A stretch of DNA of 16,147 nt from Synergistaceae bacterium (GTDB taxonomy: Bacteria > Synergistota > Synergistia > Synergistales > Aminobacteriaceae). The notes under the pieces were generated by a model that made no database searches, had not been told where the DNA came from, and saw only the letters and a list, made by a program, of their open reading frames with translations. Below, piece after piece: positions 8,058-14,817 of this stretch. Numbering within the stretch: position 1 is the stretch's first letter; each line of letters begins with the position of its first letter. The position numbers were made by a program, and so were the translations under genes. The stretch covers positions 1 through 16,147 of the forward strand of contig JAFPWQ010000137.1 of the NCBI GenBank assembly GCA_017394925.1, read 5' to 3'.

Positions 8058-8254
8058 AAGTTGCGATAAAATACGCTTTGTGTTATTTGAAAGCAGATTT
8101 TAACATGCCATTCATGACGCAGGCCGATATTTTTTCCTGATAGTAATATAAATCGTGTTTGCGTAAGTCTTGCGTCATCGAAACCAGTATCCTTCCCCCT
8201 TAAAATGCGCAGTGTCCCACGCAAAGGCACTGCGTTATCTATATTTTTACTCAT
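8058..8254 (-). other. Structured region after nfeD with a doubtful 77-codon ORF
   Basis: On the minus strand a frame opens with ATG at 8254, directly after the nfeD stop, and runs to 8021 (starting MSKNIDNAVPLRGTLRILRG). It has no Shine-Dalgarno, I recognise no family, and I do not call it a gene. The DNA contains two clear inverted repeats. One is CGCAGTG/CACTGCG (arms 8225-8231 and 8208-8214) just after nfeD. The other is ATGACGCA/TGCGTCAT (8114-8121 with 8171-8178) around a 49-nt loop. Between them lies GGGGGAAGGATACTGGTTTCGA, which resembles the 5' end of a tmRNA but lacks a matching 3' half. The region could be a nfeD 3' UTR, a small RNA, or a dispersed repeat. Confidence 0.4.
8208..8233 (-). 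terminator. Possible nfeD terminator hairpin
   Basis: On the minus strand, 24 bp after the nfeD stop, CGCAGTGCC pairs with GG-A-CACTGCG (9 bp with one bulged A). ATTTTA follows. The stem is good but the T-tract is short, so termination efficiency is uncertain. Confidence 0.4.
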
Positions 8255-9556
8255 TCACTCATTGACTGAAATAATAAGCGTCATTCCTTCGACAGCCTTA
8301 ACGATTCCCTTCTGGCCTTTCGTAAAGCTAATGCCTTCTGATTTTTCTGATTTTGCGCGCCATATTTCACCATGACACATTACTTGACCGAAATTTGAAT
8401 CATCAAAGCCCTCAATAACTTCAACAGTGAGTCCCTTCATGCCCTGCTCACCTGTCGAAACTTTTCTGCGTATTCCTTTTATGACCAGATAAGCAACCAG
8501 AGCGAAGCATATTCCGAGAGCTAAAGCTATGCCGATGATGACGCTCAACGAGATTTGCAGAAGTTCACCGCCAGGAGCACGGAATAAAAATATTCCGCCC
8601 AGACAGAACACAGGAAGCCCCAGCAAAGTTAATACTCCCATAGTGCCTGCAATAATATCGATCGACATTACGATTATTCCAGCGATGATTAAGACAAGTC
8701 CGGCCCAGTTAAACGGCAGCATCTTTAAGCCTATTGCACCCAGTAATAACATAATGCCTCCTGTTGTGCCCAGAATAAAGCCGCCCGGAGTGATTATCTC
8801 AAAGAATATGGCCATGATTCCGCCGGATAATAATAAATACGCGATTTCGGGACTCGAAACGAATTGAATTATCTGCTCACTGAATGACATCTGCGCTCTT
8901 GAGACCGTAATATCAGAATCAAAATTTATGCTTATGCTTTCAGATCCGATTTTTACGCGTCTTCCTGAAATTGCTTTTATCAGTGAATTCACATCACCTG
9001 CAATTATGTCTATCACTCTTTGTTTTAATGCCTCAGTTGATGTTAATGATATGCTCTCTTCAATCATTTTCTCTGCAATTGATTCGTTACGGCCTCTTAG
9101 CTGTACGACTGAACGCATTTGTGCTTTCAGATCATTCATGACTTTCTTGCTCATGTCCGAATCTTTGATGTCATCGCCTGACGCTGCAACAGGATGAGCC
9201 GCGCCTATATTTGTTCCCGGAGACATGGCCGCAATGTGTGCCGACTGAACGATAAACGCTCCTGCACTTGCTGCCCTTCCCCCTGAAGGTATCCAGACCG
9301 CAACGGGTACACGTGATGCGAGTATTGCCTGAACTATTCCGCGCATGGCCTCAACCAGTCCGCCGGGAGTATCAAGCTCAAAGATGATTAATGAGTCATG
9401 ATTCGATTCTGATTCGTGAATAACTTCTTTAACGAATTCTTCCATTTGAACGCCTACTGTGCCGTATAATTCGGCAAGGGTTACGGTTGATTTTGCGTGT
9501 GCAGTACATGAAGAGAAAATACACAGCAATAATAGTGTGCAAAAAATTTTTTTCAT
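8255..9556 (-). CDS. NfeD-family membrane-bound serine protease (full-length, ClpP-like domain plus NfeD domain)
   Basis: This 433-residue protein belongs to the long NfeD type, thought to work with stomatin-like proteins in membrane quality control. A signal peptide (1-21, AHA cut likely) is followed by a ClpP/SppA-fold protease domain with DTPGGLVEAM (62-71), the nucleophile in RAASAGAF (Ser97) and the general base Lys138 before VMNDL; these match the Ser-Lys dyad of studied family members. Four or more membrane helices follow (about 220-350), then a C-terminal OB-fold NfeD domain (KGLTVEVIEGF to TLIISVNE). The frame extends to an ATG at 9565, but that lies 1 nt after GGAGG. ATG 9556, with 10-nt spacing, is preferred. 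No stomatin gene is adjacent. It lies 89 bp downstream of der and may have its own promoter. Confidence 0.9.
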   Translation of the reverse strand: MKKIFCTLLLLCIFSSCTAHAKSTVTLAELYGTVGVQMEEFVKEVIHESESNHDSLIIFELDTPGGLVEAMRGIVQAILASRVPVAVWIPSGGRAASAGAFIVQSAHIAAMSPGTNIGAAHPVAASGDDIKDSDMSKKVMNDLKAQMRSVVQLRGRNESIAEKMIEESISLTSTEALKQRVIDIIAGDVNSLIKAISGRRVKIGSESISINFDSDITVSRAQMSFSEQIIQFVSSPEIAYLLLSGGIMAIFFEIITPGGFILGTTGGIMLLLGAIGLKMLPFNWAGLVLIIAGIIVMSIDIIAGTMGVLTLLGLPVFCLGGIFLFRAPGGELLQISLSVIIGIALALGICFALVAYLVIKGIRRKVSTGEQGMKGLTVEVIEGFDDSNFGQVMCHGEIWRAKSEKSEGISFTKGQKGIVKAVEGMTLIISVNE

Positions 9557-9608
9557 GAGTTTCATTCCTCCGTTTAAGATTCAGAATTTCAACTTTGCAT
9601 TTAAGAAT

Positions 9609-9617
9609 ATTGTAACA
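9609..9617 (-). promoter_or_regulatory. Candidate extended -10 promoter for nfeD
   Basis: Minus-strand TGTTACAAT is an extended -10 (TGn plus 5 of 6 of TATAAT) in the der-nfeD gap, which would give a leader of about 45 nt. No convincing -35 is seen, which is acceptable for the extended type. Confidence 0.4.
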
Positions 9618-9630
9618 GCTATATCATTCA

Positions 9631-9646
9631 ATACATTTTAATGTAT
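9631..9646. repeat. AT-rich palindrome at the der stop codon
   Basis: ATACATT-TT-AATGTAT has perfect 7-bp arms and a 2-nt centre. It touches the last base of the der stop codon (9646-9648) and lies about 15 bp upstream of the candidate nfeD promoter. It could be an operator or a weak 3'-end hairpin. There is no G-C content to make a stable terminator. Confidence 0.5.
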
Positions 9647-10980
9647 CATCTCCCTTTTTCATTGTTATCCCTTCCCCGCCAGAATGTGCGTATCGGCGTT
9701 CCAGTGAAATCTTCAAGTTCACGCAGTTTATTCTTCACGTGATTCTCAAATCCCGAACTCACAAGCTCAGGCGCATTCACGAAGAATATAAACGTCGGAG
9801 GCTCACTCTCTGCCTGCGAACAATAATAGACTTTAAGAGTGCGGCCCTTTCTGTCCGAAGGCAGTCTGTCGAACGCAAGTACATCCCTCATTAAGCGATT
9901 CAGAATATTAGTTGCTATTCTCTTCTTACGATTCATGTATACGGTCTTCACTGTTTCGATTATTTTTTTCAGATTGCGGCCGTTAAGAGCAGATGCAAAT
10001 ATCACAGGCGCATAATTAATGAATGGCATATCATCACGAATCTTTTTCATTAATTCATCCGCTTTATTCTCGCCTTGAATTAAATCCCATTTGTTGAGAA
10101 CGATTATTATTCCTTTACCCTTCTGTATAACATGCGATGCTATTCTCTTATCCTGATCCGTACATGGCTCTCTTGCGTCCATTAAGAGCAATGCAACATC
10201 TGAACGGTCAACCGCTGATAATGTCCTCACGAATGAATAGTACTCTAAATCCCCATCGAATTTTGCGCGTCTCCTCAATCCGGCTGTGTCTATGATTCTG
10301 AATCTCTGACCGTCAATTTCTGTCCGCGTGTCTACAGGGTCTCTGGTTGTTCCTGCAACAGGACTAACGAGTGAACGTTCAGAACCCGTTAATCTGTTCA
10401 GCAGTGATGACTTGCCTACGTTGGGCTTGCCTGCAATCACGATTCGAATCTCGTCTGAATCATTTTCATTTTCATCCGGAATGTCTTCGGGCAACACTTC
10501 GATTAATGCATCAAGAAGTTCATATATTCCGCGTTTGTGCAATGCGCTTATGGGAATCACATTCTCAAAGCCAAGCGTGTATGCCTCATTCGCAAGGTCA
10601 TCATGTTTAACGTCATCGAGTTTATTCACTGCTACAATCACGGGCTTATTCCCTGCCCTGCGCAAAAATTCTGCAATCTCTTCATCTGAACCCGTTACTC
10701 CGTCTTTACCGTCAAGCATAAAGATTACCGCGTCGCATTCCTTCACTGCCTCGTCAACATGCGCTTTTATTCCCGTGCTGAACTCTGTATCTTCACCGTA
10801 TATTCCGCCCGTATCAATCACATAAAAATTTCTTCCGTCATAATTCACTTCTCCGTATAACCTGTCTCTCGTTACTCCGGGCATATCATCAACGATTGCA
10901 TTCTTCGTTTCAGTAAGACGATTAAAGAGTGATGACTTGCCTACGTTCGGACGGCCTGCTATTGCTACTATTCCTGACAT
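9646..10980 (-). CDS. der: Ribosome-assembly GTPase Der (EngA)
   Basis: An essential double GTPase for maturation of the 50S ribosomal subunit. The 444 residues carry two tandem G domains. The first has GRPNVGKS (9-16), DTGG (56-59) and NKLD (119-122). The second has GKPNVGKS (184-191), DTAGLRRRAK (231-240) and NKWD (296-299). The C-terminal ~100 residues are the KH-like domain (RTLKVYYCSQAE to FWRGRD). All nucleotide-binding motifs are intact. The frame also allows a GTG at 10992 overlapping the upstream TGA by 3 nt, but that has no spaced ribosome-binding site. ATG 10980 has GAGAG about 6 nt upstream and gives the usual MSGIVAIAGRPNVGKS start. It lies just after the asparaginase-like gene and is evidently read from the same transcript. 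Confidence 0.97.
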   Translation of the reverse strand: MSGIVAIAGRPNVGKSSLFNRLTETKNAIVDDMPGVTRDRLYGEVNYDGRNFYVIDTGGIYGEDTEFSTGIKAHVDEAVKECDAVIFMLDGKDGVTGSDEEIAEFLRRAGNKPVIVAVNKLDDVKHDDLANEAYTLGFENVIPISALHKRGIYELLDALIEVLPEDIPDENENDSDEIRIVIAGKPNVGKSSLLNRLTGSERSLVSPVAGTTRDPVDTRTEIDGQRFRIIDTAGLRRRAKFDGDLEYYSFVRTLSAVDRSDVALLLMDAREPCTDQDKRIASHVIQKGKGIIIVLNKWDLIQGENKADELMKKIRDDMPFINYAPVIFASALNGRNLKKIIETVKTVYMNRKKRIATNILNRLMRDVLAFDRLPSDRKGRTLKVYYCSQAESEPPTFIFFVNAPELVSSGFENHVKNKLRELEDFTGTPIRTFWRGRDNNEKGR

Positions 10981-10988
10981 GTTTACTC

Positions 10989-11981
10989 TCACTTTCCGTT
11001 GATATAATCTCCGAGTTCCTGACCCTTTAAGCCTGATGCAAGTCCTACTGCAAGTTTGATCCTCGCCTGATAGGGTGAAAGCATTCCCGCATTGATTAAT
11101 CCCATTTCAAGAAGCTGTGAGGCACTGCCCTCGTAATTTTCCGTTGCCTGAACGAATCCGTCCGGGTATCTTGATGTCAGTACAATGGGAATGTCCGAAC
11201 GCAATAATTTTCGCAGGTGCGGCACCCATGAACTTGGCACATCTCCGTCTCCAAGTCCCGAAATAATCAGACCGTCAAGCTCTTCATAGCGTTTATCAAG
11301 CAGTGAACGCAATATCACATCACCGTCTCCAAGTGAGGCAGTCAAAACCGGCAGACTTCTCGCTAACGGCTGTGTAATCTTCATTACTTTTCTGTGTCTT
11401 GGGAAACGCAATGAGATATATCCCCCTGAAGGCTGAGAGAATACCCCTAAAGGCGATTCGGGGAATGCTAAGAGACCTCCGCGATTGAAATTTGAGATTC
11501 TCAGAACATCAGCAGGTGAATATATTGCGTCCTGTATGCATATCAACGCTCCTTTGCCCGTACATGCACCCGATAATGCTGCTCTGACTGACTGCGTTAA
11601 TCTCACGGCTGTTTCACTGTTCTGTGTTCCTGCATTGAATATTGAGCCCGTGAATATCAATGGAGGATTCAAATCCCAGATTAAATCAGCGAAGTATGCT
11701 ATCTCTGCTAATGCCTGAATTCCGCACGTAATCACTACTCCTCTTGCGCCTTCGTCATGAATGTATCCCCTCGCCATTTCAAGAAGTTCACCGCACATTC
11801 TTATCGTGTAATTGCTGACGGGCTGAAAACTCCATTTCTGAAAACTCACGTACGATTTCACATCATCAGGAAGCAATGCATAAAGTTCTTCGTCAGTTAA
11901 TTCATTCTGTTCATGCTCTTCATGACGCTGTACTATTCTTCCTCCTGCTAATAACACTACGATTTTATCTCTGTTTTCCAT
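10989..11981 (-). CDS. Asparaginase-like protein lacking the canonical catalytic residues
   Basis: The 330 residues have the length and fold signature of type I/II L-asparaginases: the N-terminal strand VVLLAGGRIV (8-17), ARGVVITCGIQALAEIAYF (79-97), PPLIFTGSIF (107-115), the second-domain segment GLIISGLGDGDVP (237-249), and SPYQARIKLAVGLA (302-315). Aligned by eye to E. coli AnsB, the catalytic positions are changed: Thr12 of TGGT is Arg15, Thr89-Asp90 of HGTDT are Ile88-Gln89, and Lys162 is Arg161. It is therefore unlikely to hydrolyse asparagine by the known mechanism and may be a binding or regulatory protein. I chose ATG 11981 (frame open to 12041) because the core strand follows directly and GAGG lies 13 nt upstream. 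It sits between the LUD gene and der, behind a hairpin. Confidence 0.85.
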   Translation of the reverse strand: MENRDKIVVLLAGGRIVQRHEEHEQNELTDEELYALLPDDVKSYVSFQKWSFQPVSNYTIRMCGELLEMARGYIHDEGARGVVITCGIQALAEIAYFADLIWDLNPPLIFTGSIFNAGTQNSETAVRLTQSVRAALSGACTGKGALICIQDAIYSPADVLRISNFNRGGLLAFPESPLGVFSQPSGGYISLRFPRHRKVMKITQPLARSLPVLTASLGDGDVILRSLLDKRYEELDGLIISGLGDGDVPSSWVPHLRKLLRSDIPIVLTSRYPDGFVQATENYEGSASQLLEMGLINAGMLSPYQARIKLAVGLASGLKGQELGDYINGK

Positions 11982-11991
11982 TATTACATTT

Positions 11992-12048
11992 ACACCTCGA
12001 AAAATAAAATTTCCTCCTGCCGTGCTTTTTTCACACAGCAAGAGGTGT
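11992..12048 (-). promoter_or_regulatory. Possible attenuator/leader switch before the asparaginase-like gene
   Basis: In minus-strand RNA, ACACCUC (12048-12042) can pair with GAGGUGU (11998-11992), which contains the Shine-Dalgarno of the gene starting at 11981. The same 5' arm also forms the base of the terminator hairpin at 12013-12045. The two pairings exclude each other at CCUC. No ligand-binding fold is recognised. The regulatory role is inferred from geometry alone. Confidence 0.4.
12000..12045 (-). terminator. Strong terminator-like hairpin between the LUD and asparaginase-like genes
   Basis: On the minus strand CCTCTTGCTGTG (12045-12034) pairs with CACGGCAGGAGG (12024-12013) over 12 uninterrupted pairs, two of them G-U, with a 9-nt loop and the downstream tract AAATTTTATTTTT. 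It follows the LUD stop codon by about 25 nt. The start of the next gene is only ~30 nt beyond, leaving no room for a separate promoter. Confidence 0.65.
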
Positions 12049-12069
12049 TTATCTCAAAAATTTTTCAGA

Positions 12070-12723
12070 CTAGTAACCGAGATTTTCTCCGACAACGATA
12101 ACATGATATTTTCTGCCTTTGACCGCCTGATCCAGAATCAGAATCGCCCTGCACATACTGTCCTCGTTTCCTGACACTGAGCAGTTCACACAATGTCCGG
12201 CCTTCACACATGCAGTGTCGACATGCTGACGAATCGCATTCGGAATCGTTGCTGACTTTGCGCGTTTAAGTCCGTCAGTCAAATCGAATGCCAGCTTGTT
12301 GATTCCCACAACGAATAACACGAGGCCGTTCCCCCATGCCATTCCTGCGACGCGATTCCCGGTGCCGTCAATGTTGATTATCTGACCTTCACGCGTAACT
12401 GCATTTGCACTCGTCAGAAATACATCTGCTCCATTCTCACGGTCTCTTGCAATGCGTCTCTCTTCATTCGTCATTGGCCCCCAGTGCTGATATATCACGT
12501 TGCCTCTGGCCTTCAATGCATCAAGAGCACCGATTGCGCGTACTGTTACAGTGCCGGGAATACCTACGCTTGCATTCTCCGGTACAAGCTCAAGTACACG
12601 CTTCAATGCCTCTTCTCCTGTAGGCACATATTCAGCCTCAAAGCCCCGTCGTTTTAATGCCTTCACTAAATCATTGCCGACAATTTCATTTGCCCTGATT
12701 ACGTTCTCATTCGCCATTGTCAT
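12070..12723 (-). CDS. LUD-domain protein (LutC/YkgG-like, lactate utilization family)
   Basis: This 217-residue protein has the LUD (DUF162) hallmarks SVGIPGTVTVR (52-62), TSANAVTREGQIINIDGTGNR (104-124) and GMAWGNGLVLFVVGINK (127-143). The C-terminal part carries four Cys, C172, C178, C181 and C191, which could hold an Fe-S cluster or another metal. LutC-type proteins work with the Fe-S proteins LutA and LutB in lactate oxidation, but neither is present here, so the role of this stand-alone form is unknown. The ATG overlaps the TGA of the upstream TPR gene as ATGA and sits just after AAGGGGAG. A second ATG at 12717 (MANENVIRA) is also well spaced. The protein has no signal peptide, so it is cytoplasmic. 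Confidence 0.85.
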   Translation of the reverse strand: MTMANENVIRANEIVGNDLVKALKRRGFEAEYVPTGEEALKRVLELVPENASVGIPGTVTVRAIGALDALKARGNVIYQHWGPMTNEERRIARDRENGADVFLTSANAVTREGQIINIDGTGNRVAGMAWGNGLVLFVVGINKLAFDLTDGLKRAKSATIPNAIRQHVDTACVKAGHCVNCSVSGNEDSMCRAILILDQAVKGRKYHVIVVGENLGY

Positions 12724-14219
12724 TTACTCCCCTTCAAAAATTCTTTTGCCGCTTCAATCGTTGGATTGATTCCGAATCTCGCTCTTGCTTCGTCAAGTAT
12801 TCTCTTCGCATCGAAATACATTCCCTTTGCCCTGTATGACTCTGCAATTCCGATATAGGGCCTTATGTCATCACTGCGCCGTTCGAGAGCGTGAAAGAAA
12901 TTTATTAATGCCCGGTTATACATTCCAATGTTGAATAGCCTGTTAGCCTCGTTAAGATATTCATTGAATGTATGCGCATTAACTTTCTCATGCTCACGTG
13001 ATTCTCTTTTCGATTCTTTTTCTTTCTGACCGCCTCCAGTATTTATATTTATTTTCAGAGTCTGAGATTTTTTTTCGGGTTCTCTGTCTTTGCTCATGTC
13101 ATCGGGAAGTGCTTTTCTGTATTCTTCCCACGCAATATTAGCTGTCTGTGTATGTCCGGCCTTCTCTGCACTTCTTGCTATTCCCGTCAGAAATGTTAAT
13201 ACTTTCGGATAACGGTTATATGCTTCCTGATAGAGATTCATTGCCTCGTCATATTTTCCCTGTTCGTAAAGTGCTGATGCCTTCGCATTGAAACTTTCAG
13301 GCGTTCTGGTTTTAAGATACTCAAGAGCTGCCCACGCAAGTCCAAGTGCAAGCAGCATGACAGCACAGAACATGAATGCATTTCGGATATACGGGTGAGA
13401 GTGTTTATTTTTCTCTGAATTTTTACGTCTGAGTTCTGCGGCTTTTTTCTTGCGGCCCTGAAGTATGTTCTGAAGTCTCTGCGTGAAATTCGTTCCTCGT
13501 AACGTTAGTGATGAATTCTGCTGAAGGATTATATGTTCGTAGTCTTCGTTATTGTCGTCATTATCGTTATCTTCATCATCGGATTCACTTTCACTTTGTG
13601 AACTCCATATCTGCGGAGGAGGTTCATTCATGCTCAGTTCAAATCCTGCTGATGCTTCATGCCATGCTCTATTTAAATCAAGTTCATGTGTGCTTGTTTC
13701 TGCAATTGAAGCAACTTCATTCTTCAGGCTTTCAAGTTCACGCGTAATTGCTTCGGCTTCGGTTATCACGCTGTTATTTTTTACGTCGTCAGGGATTCCG
13801 ATCAGTGTATTGATTTCAGGTGATTCATTTTGCGCTGAGTCTTCATGATTGTCTTCGTGATTATCTTCATGTTCTTCTGTTATGTCTGAAGGTCTTACAG
13901 CTATATCCTGCGAATCATCTTCGTTATCTTTCGTTATATTTTGCGTATTTGATTCAGTCTGTGAAAGTTCAAGTTCTGATTCTTTTTCTGATTCTTTTTC
14001 TGATTCGTCATTAATGATTGTGGATTCTATTTCGTGTTCTGGTTCATAGACTGGTTCATTAATTTCGTGTATCAGGTTTAAATCTTCGTGATTATCCTGC
14101 TGTTTGATATTAATCGGTGCAAGAAGTAACCCTGATATATTTTCTTTGGGTTCAGTGTAATCTTTATCGTTAGTATTCGCAGCATTAAGCCAGTCCAGTA
14201 ACCCCTGATTCACTTTCAA
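12720..14219 (-). CDS. Acidic single-pass membrane protein with C-terminal TPR repeats
   Basis: The 499 residues divide into three parts. Residues 1-255 are low-complexity and strongly acidic (ESEKESEKESE, EEHEDNHEDNHED, SESDDEDNDNDDNNED) and probably disordered. A basic patch (KKKAAELRRK, 257-266) precedes one membrane helix (about 281-301, AFMFCAVMLLALGLAW). The remainder holds TPR-like helical pairs, at 310-372 (ASALYEQGKYDEAMNLYQEAY) and 420-485 (NRLFNIGMYNRALINFFHAL), separated by a charged linker. The positive-inside rule puts the acidic part in the cytoplasm and the TPRs outside. No known family is recognised; a scaffold role is only a guess. The start is TTG at 14219 with GAGGTGA 6 nt upstream. 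It is divergent from fliW and overlaps the LUD gene by 4 nt. Confidence 0.8.
   Translation of the reverse strand: MKVNQGLLDWLNAANTNDKDYTEPKENISGLLLAPINIKQQDNHEDLNLIHEINEPVYEPEHEIESTIINDESEKESEKESELELSQTESNTQNITKDNEDDSQDIAVRPSDITEEHEDNHEDNHEDSAQNESPEINTLIGIPDDVKNNSVITEAEAITRELESLKNEVASIAETSTHELDLNRAWHEASAGFELSMNEPPPQIWSSQSESESDDEDNDNDDNNEDYEHIILQQNSSLTLRGTNFTQRLQNILQGRKKKAAELRRKNSEKNKHSHPYIRNAFMFCAVMLLALGLAWAALEYLKTRTPESFNAKASALYEQGKYDEAMNLYQEAYNRYPKVLTFLTGIARSAEKAGHTQTANIAWEEYRKALPDDMSKDREPEKKSQTLKININTGGGQKEKESKRESREHEKVNAHTFNEYLNEANRLFNIGMYNRALINFFHALERRSDDIRPYIGIAESYRAKGMYFDAKRILDEARARFGINPTIEAAKEFLKGSK
13841..13876. repeat. 12-bp imperfect tandem repeat inside the TPR gene
   Basis: Three 12-bp units of the form CTTC(A/G)TGATT(G/A)T or close variants encode the HEDN-HEDN-HED part of the acidic region. 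The units differ at a few bases. Confidence 0.7.
13975..14006. repeat. 12-bp tandem repeat inside the TPR gene
   Basis: TCTGATTCTTTT occurs twice in perfect tandem, followed by a partial third copy. It encodes ESEK-ESEK-ESE. Perfect copies suggest recent slippage and possible length variation between strains. Confidence 0.75.
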
Positions 14220-14283
14220 AGCTCACCTCGATAAAATCAACAGGTCAGTTTAACAATTTAGCAATGATAACACAACATGCTAT

Positions 14284-14289
14284 TATAAT
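14284..14289 (+). promoter_or_regulatory. Candidate -10 box of the fliW-csrA-purEM operon
   Basis: A perfect TATAAT lies 40 bp before the fliW start codon in the 109-bp divergent gap. No good -35 is found at 16-18 nt. An activator or another sigma factor cannot be excluded. Confidence 0.45.
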
Positions 14290-14328
14290 GCGCAGTCAAA
14301 AAATAAAATTAAAGGCATGTGATATAAA

Positions 14329-14817
14329 GTGTCAGCAATAAAGACTGTCATAACGAGCCGGTTCGGTGAAATATCTTACAATGAAGAAGAAATATTATTT
14401 TTCCCGCGTGGCATACCAGCATTTGAGAACATGCATTCATGGATATTAGCGGGCAGTGAGGACAACGCAGTTAAATGGCTTCAGTCAATCGAAGACGGAG
14501 ATCTTGCACTCCCTGTAACATCACCCGATGCGGTTCAGTCAGACTACAACGCACGAATCCCCGAAGATGAACTCAAACTCATAGGCTCATTGAACACTTC
14601 AGATCTTGCACTCTTAATCGTGTTATCGATTCCAGAAGGTGCAGCGTGGAACATGACCGCGAATTTACGCGCGCCGATTCTCATCAACATAAAGACTCAT
14701 AAGGCCGTACAGGTAATCGCACTCAATGAAGAATATCCGATAAGGCATGTTGTGTTTCCTGAAGACGTACGCGAGAAGATGAAAGCATCATCAACAAGGA
14801 ACGGAGGCAATGCATAA
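14329..14817 (+). CDS. fliW: Flagellar assembly factor FliW
   Basis: FliW binds CsrA and flagellin in turn. When flagellin is exported, freed FliW captures CsrA and relieves translational repression of flagellin. The 162 residues show the family pattern: FPRGIPAFE (25-33), WLQSIEDGDLALPVTSP (49-65), LALLIVLSIPEG, then MTANLRAPILINIKTHKAVQV, all typical. The start is GTG, with AAAGG 13 nt upstream. The gap contains an out-of-frame ATG-TGA and a GTG-ATA-TAA mini-frame. The stop overlaps the csrA start as TAATG, so the partners are coupled. No flagellin gene lies in the window. Confidence 0.95.
   Translation: MSAIKTVITSRFGEISYNEEEILFFPRGIPAFENMHSWILAGSEDNAVKWLQSIEDGDLALPVTSPDAVQSDYNARIPEDELKLIGSLNTSDLALLIVLSIPEGAAWNMTANLRAPILINIKTHKAVQVIALNEEYPIRHVVFPEDVREKMKASSTRNGGNA

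Noticed and set aside
8090..8199. Possible tmRNA (ssrA) on the minus strand, from GGGGG...CTGGTTTCGA
   Set aside because: The 5' end is similar, but no tag-peptide frame and no 3' half (T-arm and acceptor pairing) is found before pfkA begins about 180 bp further on.
10328..10825. 165-codon frame opposite der
   Set aside because: It is antisense to intact G-domain motifs of Der; its Ser-rich composition is typical of a shadow frame.
10989..11981. Pseudogene call for the asparaginase-like gene
   Set aside because: It has full length, a continuous frame, normal composition and an intact fold signature. Only the catalytic positions differ, so a repurposed protein is more likely than decay.
11982..12041. 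Upstream in-frame extension of the asparaginase-like gene (20 extra residues)
   Set aside because: It runs through the terminator-like hairpin and has no ribosome-binding site; the family's first strand begins just after the ATG at 11981.
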